Position numbers and translations under genes: made by a program. From the NCBI RefSeq assembly GCF_000467185.1, contig NZ_BATM01000044.1:1-64000 (forward strand): DNA of 64,000 nt, in the 5' to 3' direction. This DNA is from Vibrio ezurae NBRC 102218. Its GTDB lineage: Bacteria; Pseudomonadota; Gammaproteobacteria; Enterobacterales; Vibrionaceae. The notes beneath the pieces are model-generated. The model ran no database searches, was not told the origin of the DNA, and saw nothing but the letters and a program-made list of their open reading frames with translations. Positions 1-10,136 of the stretch are shown here, piece by piece (positions within the stretch are counted from its first letter, which is position 1; each line of letters begins with the position of its first letter).

Positions 1-17
1 AAAGTCGATGTAATATC

Positions 18-48
18 AATACCTATAAATGATTTATTTATAGGTATT
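18..48. repeat. perfect inverted repeat near left edge
   Basis: Two 12-base arms (18-29 and 37-48, AATACCTATAAA and its complement) flank a 7-base loop. There is no clear T-tract on either side, so this may be an operator or the end of a gene lying outside the window. The rest of bases 1-249 holds nothing else I can support. Confidence 0.5.
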
Positions 49-249
49 ATTCCCTACCCTGATCATAATCGTGACTTTGCTTGGATATAAGCGGTAAAAA
101 TGGAATGTAACGTTTAATCACGATAAATAGAATGGTGAATAACGACAGCTTTCATTATAACTTGCTGTATTTAAAGTGTTTTATGTTAGGTTTGCCACCG
201 CCACATAGCAGGAGGCACTAATGACATCTCAACACTAAACTCACGTCAA

Positions 250-1224
250 TCAAGAGTTTGGTAGCAATCTTGCCAGCTCTTCAATCAATATTTCTTTCAT
301 CCATAAATGCGCGGCGCTGCTTGAACACCTTTGATGATGGACAAGGTAGGCAGGCACTGAGAGTGCGTGTTGCTGGTCTAGCTCTTGTGATGGCAAGGAA
401 ACAAAATGCTCACCAAAGCCCTGTAGTGCTTGGATGCTGTTAGTACCAAACAATATCGAATCTGATGCCATGAGCACGTCTATTAATATCTGGGTTTGAG
501 AGCTTCTTAAAATAGGGTGGTTGTCATGCATTATTTGTTTGTAGACTTGCAAAATGGGTGCATTGAAAGAGTGCTGCTGATCTTCATCAACCACCATACC
601 AATCATAGGAAAGTTAAGAGTGTCTTTTAACGCGACGTCTTTAGCACTGCTTAAAGGGTGAGAGGATCGCACGAACAATTGAGGTCGTAGTAGCCCAAGA
701 TGTTTTGACGCATATTTTTCATTTGGTGGTTGGGTAAAGTGCAGCGCAAAATCGATATGGCCTTGGTCAATGGCAGGATAGGGATTTGCTTTGGCAGAAT
801 GCTCTGTAATCGTCACTCTAGGAGCTATTTTTTGCAGTCGCAATATGAGCTTTGGAAATAGTGCACTGGATAAAAATGCAGGCATAGAGATTGCGAAGCG
901 ATTGTCTGACGTAGAGGGATCAAACGCTTCTTGGCCGAACACTTGTTGCAGTTGCGGGAGTAACACCAGTAACTGTTTTTCTATTTGCAGTGCTTTTTCT
1001 GTAGGCACTAAGCCTGTTGATACGCGGGTAAACAAAGGGTCATTAAAGGTGTCTCGTAAGCGTGCTAGCGCTCTGCTGACCGCGGATTGAGAGACAAACA
1101 ATACTTGAGATGCCCGCGAGACGTTCCTTTCTCTTAATAGCACATCCATTGTCACTAAAAGATTCAGGTCCACTCTGGCTAATGTTGGGTTCATCAATGC
1201 CGCCCTATTATTCGTTTCACTCAT
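250..1224 (-). CDS. LysR-family transcriptional regulator
   Basis: A 324-residue protein with the standard LysR layout. An N-terminal winged helix-turn-helix covers residues about 18-75 and includes VSQSAVSRALARLRD. A periplasmic-binding-like effector domain follows from about residue 100 to the end. It would bind DNA as a tetramer and respond to a small molecule. It is transcribed divergently from the secreted DUF1254 protein, with 94 bases between the two starts. LysR regulators very often control the divergent neighbour, so that gene is the likely target (inference). The effector cannot be told from the sequence. Confidence 0.9.
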   Translation of the reverse strand: MSETNNRAALMNPTLARVDLNLLVTMDVLLRERNVSRASQVLFVSQSAVSRALARLRDTFNDPLFTRVSTGLVPTEKALQIEKQLLVLLPQLQQVFGQEAFDPSTSDNRFAISMPAFLSSALFPKLILRLQKIAPRVTITEHSAKANPYPAIDQGHIDFALHFTQPPNEKYASKHLGLLRPQLFVRSSHPLSSAKDVALKDTLNFPMIGMVVDEDQQHSFNAPILQVYKQIMHDNHPILRSSQTQILIDVLMASDSILFGTNSIQALQGFGEHFVSLPSQELDQQHALSVPAYLVHHQRCSSSAAHLWMKEILIEELARLLPNS

Positions 1225-1318
1225 AATTAATTATAAATATAAGTCGTTAGACGCAAATAGAGCAAGTGCCTATTCTGAATAGCAACAGAAGATACTCAGT
1301 TTAACGACAGGCGGATAC

Positions 1319-2806
1319 ATGAAAAAAACACTACTTACGACCATCATTGCTCTTGGCTTAGTCAGTACAGCAAGTGCTGCAACTTATAAGGCTGATGTGC
1401 CAGCTTCAATCATCACTCCGAATCAAGTCGAGTCTAAATATCTTGGCGAGCTTGCATATACCGATGGTGCCCCTTCTCTGGAAACGCACCGCAAAGCGAG
1501 TGATTTTGTGGACACGGCAGATGCAGTACGTGTGTTTCTTTCGGGTATCCCAGTTGCATCTATTCAGGGGTTATTGGCAGGTCATCAGAGCATAGGAATG
1601 GAGGCAAACCGAACTATTGGTATTTCTGAACAGTTATTGGACGCAAAAAGTATCTGGTTAACCGCCAATACGACAACCCCTTATGTATCGGGTGAAATTG
1701 ACCTAAAAGAAGGGCCTGTGGTTCTTGAAGTGGGCACTCCTGTGCTGGGGTTAGTGGATAATGCGGCCTTTAAATTTGTTTCTCGCGTTGGTGCGACTCA
1801 TCCGCAAGATCAAGGGAAAGGTGGGAAATATTTCTTCTATCATTCTTCGTATCAGGGGGAGCTACCGAAGGGGTATATTCACGTTAAATCAGATGGTTAT
1901 CGTCACTGGTTATTATTGCGAGTCATCACTGCGCCGCAAACAATGGACAGCGATATCGCTAAGCTGAAAGAGACCATGAAGCTGTACCCTTATGGCAAGC
2001 AAGATCGTACCAACTTTAAAAACTTTTCGGGTGTTAAATACAATACGGTGCACGCCATGGATGAGTCTTTTTATGCCGAAATTAATGCGTTGATTCAGTA
2101 TGAACCATCGTCAGTGTTTGATGCTGAATGGCTATCTATGGCAAAACGTTTAGGCATTGAAAAAGGCAAACCTTTTGCGCCTGATGCACGTATGCAGGGC
2201 ATTTTCAAAGAAGCGGCAAAGATTGCGACTGCGGAAGCTCGTAGTTATTACTTCCATCCAGATGAGTCGGTAACTCGATACTCAGACAGAAAATGGTTTA
2301 CGCCATTGGTGAATGGGCATGAATTTATCGACAACGACAATGGCGTAGTTAACGCCGATGATCGCGCGCTGTTCCACTTTATGGCAACAGGGATCACCCC
2401 AGATATGGTGACAAAAACTGAAGGTCAAGGCTCGGATTATCTTCTGGCGACGAGAGACCAAGACGATAAGCTGCTTGATGGGTCAAAGCATTATACGGTC
2501 ACGCTACCTGCGGGTGTGCCAGTGACTAAGTTCTGGTCATTTATGGTGTACGATAATCAAACCCGCTCTATGTTAGAGACCGACCAAAAAGGGGCTGGGG
2601 TCGATGGATTAAGCAAAGGTGTGAAGAAAAACGCGGACGGCTCAACTACGATTCATTTTGCGCCCAAAGCTCCACAAGGCGCTGAAGGCAATTGGGTGCA
2701 AACGGTGGATGGCAAAGGTTATAACGTGATTTTCCGTGTTTATGGTCCGACACAAGACTGGTTTGATGGCTCGTGGAAGCCAAGTGATTTTAAAGCGGTG
2801 AGATAA
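1319..2806 (+). CDS. secreted DUF1254/DUF1214 domain protein
   Basis: A 495-residue protein starting with a clear signal peptide, MKKTLLTTIIALGLVSTASA, so it is exported to the periplasm or beyond. The body fits the DUF1254 plus C-terminal DUF1214 pattern; near the C-terminus it has KFWSFMVYDNQTRSMLETDQ and a FRVYGPTQDWFDGSWKPSDF ending typical of the family. No enzymatic activity is firmly established for these proteins. The start is supported by the signal peptide. It stands alone between a divergent LysR gene and a strong terminator shared with the convergent ABC gene, so it is probably a single-gene LysR regulon member. Confidence 0.88.
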   Translation: MKKTLLTTIIALGLVSTASAATYKADVPASIITPNQVESKYLGELAYTDGAPSLETHRKASDFVDTADAVRVFLSGIPVASIQGLLAGHQSIGMEANRTIGISEQLLDAKSIWLTANTTTPYVSGEIDLKEGPVVLEVGTPVLGLVDNAAFKFVSRVGATHPQDQGKGGKYFFYHSSYQGELPKGYIHVKSDGYRHWLLLRVITAPQTMDSDIAKLKETMKLYPYGKQDRTNFKNFSGVKYNTVHAMDESFYAEINALIQYEPSSVFDAEWLSMAKRLGIEKGKPFAPDARMQGIFKEAAKIATAEARSYYFHPDESVTRYSDRKWFTPLVNGHEFIDNDNGVVNADDRALFHFMATGITPDMVTKTEGQGSDYLLATRDQDDKLLDGSKHYTVTLPAGVPVTKFWSFMVYDNQTRSMLETDQKGAGVDGLSKGVKKNADGSTTIHFAPKAPQGAEGNWVQTVDGKGYNVIFRVYGPTQDWFDGSWKPSDFKAVR

Positions 2807-2858
2807 CGCAATACATCCCAAAATAGCGGGATAGTGTTAGCCATCATGGATGAGAATT

Positions 2859-2897
2859 AAGGCCTGACTTTTAATGTATAAGAGTCAGGCCTTTTTA
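2859..2897. terminator. bidirectional Rho-independent terminator
   Basis: AAGGCCTGACT and AGTCAGGCCTT form an 11-bp GC-containing stem followed by TTTATT on the plus strand and preceded by A-rich sequence. It sits between the convergent DUF1254 and ABC transporter genes and can serve both. Confidence 0.85.
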
Positions 2898-2910
2898 TTA
2901 TCGCCTCTTT

Positions 2911-4635
2911 TTAGCTGGCGCTAAGTAGTGGTTTTACTGAGGAGGTTTCCTTACCCAGCTCCATAACCCGCTCAAAAAGCCCGGTTAGATGGCTTTGGTG
3001 ACTGACCATAATAATGGTGCTGTGTGGCAGCTCAGTACGCAACTGCTCAATCAGGGCATAGGCACTTGGTTCATCTAAACTACTTGTTGCCTCATCAAGA
3101 ATCAGTAGCTGAGGTTTTTGCACCAATGCGCGTGCTAGCGCCACCTTTTGCTGCTCTCCGCCTGAAAGCTTCATTTGCCATTCAGCTTCATCGTCTAACT
3201 GCTGCGCAAGTGAGCTAAGCCCAACCTGCTCTAGTGCCGTTTGATAGAGTGCGCTGTCTGAGCTCGGTGCTTGCGGGTAGCTTAAACATTCACGCAAACT
3301 GCTTTTCGGTAGATAAGGCTTTTGTGGCAGTAGCAAAATATTGTGATCATCGGTGCGGAATTGACCTTGGTAAAATGGCCAAATGCCGGCTAATGTGCGC
3401 AGCAGTGTGGATTTACCTAAACCACTGGCGCCTTTGATCATCAGTGACTCTCCCGATTTCACTTGCAATGAAATATTCGAAAGTAGAGTTTGACCATTCG
3501 GTTTTTGTATCTGCAGTTGTTCGCAAGACACACCATAAGGCGCAGTGGTTGGCTTATCGGTCACCCCTTGGCTCGATGTTGTTGCTGATGCTTGCGCAAG
3601 GGCCTCACATTTATCCATGGCCTCAATAAATTGAGTAAGACGAACCACGGTCGCACTCCAGTGGGTTAGATCGTCGTAACGGAAGATAAACCAGCTTAGA
3701 GAGCTGTAGACTCGCATAAATGCCATACGTACTTGGAACAGACCACCTACGGTAATCACTCCTGCCATTAAGGCTGGAATGGCGGCAAAATAAGGCACCA
3801 TAGCCGCAATTTGGTGATAAGTATTGACCACCATACCCAGCTTTTTCTCTCTTCCCATTAACGCTTTCCAGTTGAAGGAAATATCGTCAAAGCTTGAGTC
3901 TAATTGCGCTTTTTCACGCTTTTGGCCATGCATTAAGGCAATTTGCTCTGCACTGTCTCGGCTACGCAACAATCGAGCACGAAAGTTTGCTTCACGCTTT
4001 TGCTGTTGGTAGTAGAGCTTATGCAGCTTATGACCAAAGAAGTGAGTCACTCCCGCGCCGACAATAGAGTAAATCAGCGCAAGCCACAGTAAGTAGCCTG
4101 ATATTTTTATGTCATCAAACAAAGGCAGCAGGAAATCGCTAGAAAGCCCCCATAAGATAACGCTAAACGCTGACAGCGTCGCGACACTTTGAATCAATCC
4201 TAAAATCAGAGTTAAAGTATCGGTCGTGAGTAACTTTATGTCTTCTGCAATACGTTGATCAGGGTTATCCGGCTCTTCGGTAAGCGTGAGTCGATAGAAG
4301 TTTTGGTTGCTGAGCCAACGGCCGACAAGACGTTCGGTTAGCCAAGTACGCCAGCGTATCTCTACCCATTGTTGTAGCCATTTTGCATACACTTTCATTA
4401 CGACGATAATGGCGACAAAGCCAATAAATTTGAGCAGTAGGTCGTAGATAAGCGGGCCGTCTAATGCGGCGAGTGCATCAAAAAACTCTTTGTTCCAAAC
4501 ATTCAATTCTACCATTACTTGCACAAGCAGTAAGGAGAGAGCCACGGTGGCAGCAAATAACAACCACGAGATGAGGCTGGCTTTACTGGACCAATAAGGC
4601 TTTGCTATCGCATAAAATTGTTTAAGGATTAACAT
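2911..4635 (-). CDS. SbmA/YddA-type ABC transporter, fused permease-ATPase
   Basis: About 574 residues from the chosen start at 4635, where an AGGGG Shine-Dalgarno lies seven bases upstream; a longer reading to 4662 lacks one. The N-terminal half has roughly six membrane segments of the SbmA/BacA type, with the family-like stretch LNVWNKEFFDAL. The C-terminal ATPase shows Walker A GASGLGKST, signature LSGGEQQKVALARAL, Walker B LLILDEATSSLDE and a switch histidine in MVSHQ. It is the last gene of a TonB receptor - M16 protease - ABC operon. E. coli YddA and Pectobacterium FusD occupy the same setting, so it probably moves peptides or the released product across the inner membrane. The direction of transport is not decided by sequence. 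Confidence 0.88.
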   Translation of the reverse strand: MLILKQFYAIAKPYWSSKASLISWLLFAATVALSLLLVQVMVELNVWNKEFFDALAALDGPLIYDLLLKFIGFVAIIVVMKVYAKWLQQWVEIRWRTWLTERLVGRWLSNQNFYRLTLTEEPDNPDQRIAEDIKLLTTDTLTLILGLIQSVATLSAFSVILWGLSSDFLLPLFDDIKISGYLLWLALIYSIVGAGVTHFFGHKLHKLYYQQQKREANFRARLLRSRDSAEQIALMHGQKREKAQLDSSFDDISFNWKALMGREKKLGMVVNTYHQIAAMVPYFAAIPALMAGVITVGGLFQVRMAFMRVYSSLSWFIFRYDDLTHWSATVVRLTQFIEAMDKCEALAQASATTSSQGVTDKPTTAPYGVSCEQLQIQKPNGQTLLSNISLQVKSGESLMIKGASGLGKSTLLRTLAGIWPFYQGQFRTDDHNILLLPQKPYLPKSSLRECLSYPQAPSSDSALYQTALEQVGLSSLAQQLDDEAEWQMKLSGGEQQKVALARALVQKPQLLILDEATSSLDEPSAYALIEQLRTELPHSTIIMVSHQSHLTGLFERVMELGKETSSVKPLLSAS

Positions 4636-4705
4636 AGATCCCCTAATAAGACGAAAGTACATACTGCCATTGGGCAGTATGTACTGTTGTTAAGGTTGAA
4701 AATGA

Positions 4706-7498
4706 TTAATTTTCTGCTTTCTCGGCAGGCATTAAGCTGGCATCAATCCAATTATTGGTGGTTAATATTTGCTTGGCCAAAGTGTCAATTTGAGCGGGAG
4801 TCACACTGTCTACCCAAGCTAAATAGTCATCGATGACGGTGAAACTGTCCCCATATTGCGCAACATCATTGAGATAATTTAGACGCTGACGATCAGAGAT
4901 ATTGTCCGGGGCTAAGGCATTTTTGGTTTGAACAATGATTTCTGAAAGCTCTTTTTGGGTTACGCCTTGTGCTACGACTTTGTCCAGTATCGCCATTGCT
5001 TTGGTTTTAAGCTCTTCGCCACGTAGCGGGTCGTGCCCATAACTGAGCATGCCAAAGGCTTGGTTGCGATCTCGGTCCATTCGGATGGCAAAGCGTGCCG
5101 AATAGACGCCGCCAGATTCTTCACGCAGTGTTTCACGTAAACGGTTCGATATGATGCGACTTAACAGGTACGCCTGGTCGTTGCGCTCTACGCTATACGC
5201 CAAGTCCTGATTGAAAATCAAACTGGTGATGGCCATTGGCTCTTCGCCGGCGGCAATTTTGACTTCATGTTTGCCACTGCCTAGTGGTGGGAGCTCAATT
5301 TTAGAGTACTCCGCCTCTGTTGATGGCAGAGAGCCAATATAGCGCTGCGCAAGCTCAATGACCTGTTTTGCTTCTGCATTACCGACAACGATCAAGTGAT
5401 GTTGGTTAGCGTTTGAGAACAAATTATTCCAAGTATTGAGCAGGTCTTTGGCTTCTATCTTGTCCAGTTGTTGCTTGGTAATACGCAAGCGCTCAGGGTT
5501 ATTTACGTAGCGGATTTTATCGATTGCTGCATTAAACTGACCATTTGAGCTTGATTTCTGATTCTCAATACCACGCTCCATCAATAGTTTAGTCGCGTGC
5601 CAAATCTCATCATCAATTTGTGGTTGAGTGATTTGTAAATAGAGGTTTTGCAACCAATTTTCTAATGACTTCGTGTTTGAAGTTCCAGAAAAACCATGCA
5701 CGCTTTGGTTGATATAGCTACTCATACGATTTGAATAAGGCGCATTCAACATCACCAATTGGTCGCTGCTAAAATCGCCATAGCCAAACTTACTCATTTG
5801 ACGTAATAGCAGGGCAATTGAACGTTGGTCAGCCGGTAGGTGTTGACTGCCACCCCAACCACGATAATCCAAGCGTAACTCGTGACTGGTTTCATCACTG
5901 TATTCAAACCAAACTTGCGTGCCGTTTTCCAGAGTCCACACCTTCACGCCTTCTTGCTCTTTAAAAGAGACAACCTTTGCTTTTTCAGGCACGTCAGAGA
6001 GCAGTTGTTTGCTCACGGTAACGGGCTTGATGGCCGCTGGTGGGTTTGCCTTGGCATGTTCCCATGCTTGCGTTAATTGCGCATCGCTTGGCAATTCGGT
6101 TTGGTTTTCCAGTTTGACCTGTGCGATCACGAGTGGGTTTAGTGTGTGCACCATGTGTTTTAGGTGCGCATTAATTTCTTCTAGCGTAATGCTATTTGAT
6201 AGCTTTTCGACCACATGAGCGTACTTATCTGAGTCGACAAGCGGTGATTGTGAGCGCAGGCGGTTAAAGATAGACATCATTTCACGGCGGTTAGTTGTGC
6301 TGCGTAGTGAGTCTGCCATTTGCTGGTAACGATTGATCATACTCTGACGTACGGTGGTCAGATCGTCTTGGTCAAAACCATGCTCAGAAAAACGACTGAG
6401 TTGCTCAAAGGCTTCTTCAGTACTAGCAAGGTAGTTTTTGCCCGTTAAAATCACCATCAAACGATTGTTACGATAGCCTGCTGCCATAGGACGAGTTGAC
6501 ATCATTATTTTACTGATGTTGTCGCTCTCTACATTGTATTGCTCGCGTAGACGCTTATTAAGTACTTGCATGGTGATATCGTTGACCAGCTTGGTACGTA
6601 ACTCGGACTCAGTGTGCGGAGTAACTTCATAATCTCTAAAGTTGAAAGAGAGGACTTCTGTCGTAATTTCTTTATCCGCAATGACTTTGAGGTGTAAGGT
6701 GTTGTCTAGCGGTACATTTAAGTTATGACGTTTTGGTAACTCTTGTGCAGGTAAAGCGCCAAAGTAGCGATTAAGCATTTTCTCTACTTCGTCTTGGTCG
6801 GTTGAGCCGACCACAATTAAGGTCATATTATTAGGGTGGTACCAATCGTGCCAAAATGCCTCGATACGACTGGCATCCACGTGACGCACCAACTCCATGT
6901 CACCAATGGGTTCTCTATCTCCAAAGCGACTACCTTCGAGTAGAATCTGGCGGTTTGCTTTGCCTAAGCGCGCCATCATACTCAGAGTATTTCTCCACTC
7001 TTCTTCAACAACAGGACGTTCACGTTCCAATTCATCTTGGTCAAACACCAGTGCACTGGCTTGTTGAGAGAGCATATTAAACCCTTCGCTCAACATCTTT
7101 TCTGAGTTATTGGGTAGGTGAAGGAAATAAGAGGTGGTGTAGTATTCGGTCATTGCGTTTACATCACGCCCAAATACCATACCTAAGGTTTGTTGGTGTT
7201 CAATTAAGGTATTTGCCGGAAATTGCTCCGTACCATTAAACGCCATATGTTCTACTAAATGCGCAATGCCTTTTTGGTCTTCTTCTTCATCTAAAGAGCC
7301 GGCATGAATAACAAGTTGTAGGGAGACGCGATCTTTAGGACGGTCATTTTCGACTAAAATATAACGCATGCCGTTGTCGAGTTCGCCTTGAACCATATCT
7401 TGGCGTATGGGTAACTGAGGATCGTCAATGTCTATTTTACTGTGCTGGCAGCCTGTTATGGCAATACACGCCGCAATTAAAAAGGGGATAGTTTTCAT
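4706..7498 (-). CDS. M16-family zinc metalloprotease lipoprotein, PqqL/FusC-like
   Basis: About 930 residues starting at 7498, where MKTIPFLIAACIAITGC forms a lipoprotein signal with lipobox cysteine 17. The track-length start 18 codons upstream would bury this signal. The inverted zinc motif HLVEH lies at residues 80-84, and the downstream ERERPVVEEEW supplies the further glutamate ligand. The length fits two M16 half-barrels in one chain, as in PqqL and FusC, which cleave protein substrates brought into the periplasm. It sits 81 bases after the TonB receptor gene and 70 bases before the ABC gene, all in one direction behind a Fur box. Its likely role is digestion of an imported iron-protein such as a ferredoxin; the substrate is inferred only. 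Confidence 0.92.
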   Translation of the reverse strand: MKTIPFLIAACIAITGCQHSKIDIDDPQLPIRQDMVQGELDNGMRYILVENDRPKDRVSLQLVIHAGSLDEEEDQKGIAHLVEHMAFNGTEQFPANTLIEHQQTLGMVFGRDVNAMTEYYTTSYFLHLPNNSEKMLSEGFNMLSQQASALVFDQDELERERPVVEEEWRNTLSMMARLGKANRQILLEGSRFGDREPIGDMELVRHVDASRIEAFWHDWYHPNNMTLIVVGSTDQDEVEKMLNRYFGALPAQELPKRHNLNVPLDNTLHLKVIADKEITTEVLSFNFRDYEVTPHTESELRTKLVNDITMQVLNKRLREQYNVESDNISKIMMSTRPMAAGYRNNRLMVILTGKNYLASTEEAFEQLSRFSEHGFDQDDLTTVRQSMINRYQQMADSLRSTTNRREMMSIFNRLRSQSPLVDSDKYAHVVEKLSNSITLEEINAHLKHMVHTLNPLVIAQVKLENQTELPSDAQLTQAWEHAKANPPAAIKPVTVSKQLLSDVPEKAKVVSFKEQEGVKVWTLENGTQVWFEYSDETSHELRLDYRGWGGSQHLPADQRSIALLLRQMSKFGYGDFSSDQLVMLNAPYSNRMSSYINQSVHGFSGTSNTKSLENWLQNLYLQITQPQIDDEIWHATKLLMERGIENQKSSSNGQFNAAIDKIRYVNNPERLRITKQQLDKIEAKDLLNTWNNLFSNANQHHLIVVGNAEAKQVIELAQRYIGSLPSTEAEYSKIELPPLGSGKHEVKIAAGEEPMAITSLIFNQDLAYSVERNDQAYLLSRIISNRLRETLREESGGVYSARFAIRMDRDRNQAFGMLSYGHDPLRGEELKTKAMAILDKVVAQGVTQKELSEIIVQTKNALAPDNISDRQRLNYLNDVAQYGDSFTVIDDYLAWVDSVTPAQIDTLAKQILTTNNWIDASLMPAEKAEN

Positions 7499-7579
7499 AC
7501 GATAGTGGCGCGCAATGCGCGCCAGCTCCTGATTAGTGATAAGAGTGCTCAAAAGAGATGAATATGAATGGCATTGGGG

Positions 7580-10036
7580 TTAATTACGTAGATTGACGTT
7601 TAGCCATATTTGTCGACCTTGGTTGAAAAAATCATCTGGGTTAACAACGCCGTCAACGTAATAACCAGACGTTGAGATAACCTCTTGAGTATTAAGAAGG
7701 TTGGTGACACTCAAGCCTAAAATGACATGATTACCAAGCTGGGTTGGGGTCCAGTTAACAGCCATATCCCAAGTGACGTAGTCATCCAGATCTACAGATT
7801 TTAATGAGTTGATGTTTTCTTCTTGTCCGTCGATATCAACCTTTACCGAATTAAGGTATACAAGATCTGTTTTGCCTTGCGTATAGTTAATGCGGTTGTT
7901 CCAAACTAACCCGGCATCCGCCCAAAACATATTAAGATCTAAGCTACTTTTAAGGGGCTCTTGGTAACCACTGACATTCATCTCACTGTAGCGAACAAGC
8001 TCACCATCAATCATTACCCACGTATCTTGGAACCCAACATCTAGGCTGTCACCTTCACCGTACCTACCTTTAATATCTCCGTGTCCACGGCGGTAGTTGT
8101 ATGCGACTTTCCAGTTTGCGCTGAAGTAACCTCCCGCAAGTTCGTATGGTTTACGAGTGGCAACATCAAGGCTGACAATGTGGTTTTCACTTTCAAGATT
8201 GTTGTGAATAGTCGCTGTATTTTGTGTTGCGTCTTCAGAGTAAGTCAGGCCATCTCTTTGCATACGATAGATGTATGTCGTATTGAATGAGAAGTTGTTG
8301 ATATTGATGTCCCAAGACGCGCTAAGTTCGTCTGCATAAGGCACATCAGCTGAGCTTAGAGATAAGTTATCGTATGTTTGATGTGATGCACATGTGAGAT
8401 TGCTTGCATCGACATTACTCCAATCACCGTCGTTTGGAGTACAGTTACTCGAGCGAGAGTAATATTGATATTGTTCCGCTTCTAGTGCTAAGCCGAGTAG
8501 ATTTGAGCTGTAGTAGCGGTTAGCACCTAAGGTAATGCGATTGGTGTTTACAAGATCAAAATCCCAGCTGGTTGTAATACGAGGAGAGAAAACGGTTTTG
8601 TTAAATCCGCTCAAATGGTCGACACGACCGCCTAAGTATAATCCCCAACGCTCCCATTGCATTTTGCTATCGGCAAAGAGGCCATATTGCTGAACGTTCA
8701 CATCATAGTTTCCGGCATGGTAGCGAGTTAAGCTTGAAATACTTGGACTACCTATACCTAAATCAAGATATTGGTATGCCGCAAACTCGTTGGCGCGATC
8801 AACGGTACCTTGCTGGTGGCTAGCCTCTACCCCAAAGCTTGGCTGAAACTCAATCGAGCCAAAATAAGTCGGATCAACATAGTAGGCTGATTTAAACTGG
8901 TATGAGTCTTGATTTTTCTGAAGGCTACCGTAACTGCCCTGATTATATCTGTCGAATCCTGTAGCAGTGCGTATGATGTTCGTCGAAAAATAGTCGGTGT
9001 TAGATTCACGTTCATCATTTAAGCGATCGTATGCCAGGGTATTCTCCCAGTGCCCATTATCGAACATGTAATCCAGTTTAAATGTCGCGCCGATCCCAGC
9101 GTGAGACGTGGTTGAATCACTGCCATCTACGACAGCATTATTGTTATTGTGATCGTTTAAAAAGCTGTTTTTATGATGAGCGGTGTAGCGTACGTCACTT
9201 GTTGTTTGCCATCGGCCTGATTCCCAGATGTGGGTAATGAAGAGATTGTCCATGGTCTCATCGGTATCTTTGTCATTCGCCAATGGAATGTCCGATGCTT
9301 GATGGCTGACGTTAAGCGCGAGCTTTTGATTCTCACTAATTGGTCCTGCAATGTGCAAGGCATGCATGCGCTTTTGGTAGTTAGGCTGATAATAGCCTGA
9401 GCCATCAATAGGAGTGCCATAACTATCTTGAAAGTTGCTGCCTACCTTTTGCTTGGCGTTCCAAGAACTGTCATTCATGCGATAGTTGTAATCAATCACA
9501 AATTCATCGGTAGGTTTACGCAGACTGGCGTTGACCACACCGCCTGTAAAGCCCCCGTATTCAGCGCCAACGTTATAGTCCAGCACTTCTATGCTATCAA
9601 TCAGGTTGGTATCAATGAAATAACCAGAGGTATGTCCTGAGCTTAAACTGCCAGGCAAATCGCTTCCGCCACCAAAAGTGGTGCTGTTATTGATGCCTAC
9701 GCCGTCAATCGTGTATTTCGTTTGATGAGGTCTTGCGCCCGAAAGAGAGATTTCTTCAGGTGTAAGGTCACCACCTTGCATCGAACTTTGTGCGTCATTA
9801 ATACCCACTCTCGGTTCATGTTTGAGAGCTTCAGAGATCGTAGGATTATCTTTTGGTGATTGCTCTAGTTCTAACCGATCAACGGTCAGCGCCGTTCCAG
9901 TGACCACGACAACCTCTTGGTCATTATTATCTTCTGTTGCGGCTGTGTCAGTTTGAGTTTGGGCAGCGGCATATCCGCCATACAAAGCGGCAATTATCCC
10001 TATAGTTAATGGGGTTATTTTGTTAGAGCAATCCAT
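7580..10036 (-). CDS. TonB-dependent outer-membrane receptor, FusA/YddB-like
   Basis: About 818 residues from ATG 10036, which has a TAGGA Shine-Dalgarno eight bases upstream and gives a compact signal peptide ending YGGYAAAQ. Longer readings (starts 10054 and 10096) lack good ribosome sites. A TonB-box-like EVVVVTG lies just after the signal, followed by a plug domain with SGARPHQTKYTIDGVGINN and EYGGFTGGVVNASLRKP, then a long barrel of alternating aromatic strands ending IWLNVNLRN. The plug style matches YddB/FusA receptors of plant-type ferredoxin uptake. It is first in the operon with the M16 protease and the ABC protein, directly behind a Fur box, so expression under iron limitation is expected. 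The ligand is unknown. Confidence 0.9.
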   Translation of the reverse strand: MDCSNKITPLTIGIIAALYGGYAAAQTQTDTAATEDNNDQEVVVVTGTALTVDRLELEQSPKDNPTISEALKHEPRVGINDAQSSMQGGDLTPEEISLSGARPHQTKYTIDGVGINNSTTFGGGSDLPGSLSSGHTSGYFIDTNLIDSIEVLDYNVGAEYGGFTGGVVNASLRKPTDEFVIDYNYRMNDSSWNAKQKVGSNFQDSYGTPIDGSGYYQPNYQKRMHALHIAGPISENQKLALNVSHQASDIPLANDKDTDETMDNLFITHIWESGRWQTTSDVRYTAHHKNSFLNDHNNNNAVVDGSDSTTSHAGIGATFKLDYMFDNGHWENTLAYDRLNDERESNTDYFSTNIIRTATGFDRYNQGSYGSLQKNQDSYQFKSAYYVDPTYFGSIEFQPSFGVEASHQQGTVDRANEFAAYQYLDLGIGSPSISSLTRYHAGNYDVNVQQYGLFADSKMQWERWGLYLGGRVDHLSGFNKTVFSPRITTSWDFDLVNTNRITLGANRYYSSNLLGLALEAEQYQYYSRSSNCTPNDGDWSNVDASNLTCASHQTYDNLSLSSADVPYADELSASWDININNFSFNTTYIYRMQRDGLTYSEDATQNTATIHNNLESENHIVSLDVATRKPYELAGGYFSANWKVAYNYRRGHGDIKGRYGEGDSLDVGFQDTWVMIDGELVRYSEMNVSGYQEPLKSSLDLNMFWADAGLVWNNRINYTQGKTDLVYLNSVKVDIDGQEENINSLKSVDLDDYVTWDMAVNWTPTQLGNHVILGLSVTNLLNTQEVISTSGYYVDGVVNPDDFFNQGRQIWLNVNLRN

Positions 10037-10117
10037 AAATCCTACAATATTCATCTTGATAGTGGGGAAATAATGATTGGCGAGATGAGCGGGCATCTTT
10101 ATATATTTGAACGGTTA

Positions 10118-10132
10118 TGCGAATCATTATCA
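10118..10132 (-). promoter_or_regulatory. Fur box upstream of receptor operon
   Basis: TGCGAATCATTATCA matches the 7-1-7 Fur motif TGATAATNATTATCA at all but two positions. It lies about 80 bases upstream of the chosen receptor start, within the expected promoter region. Iron repression of the three downstream genes is inferred. Confidence 0.75.
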
Positions 10133-10136
10133 TTAA

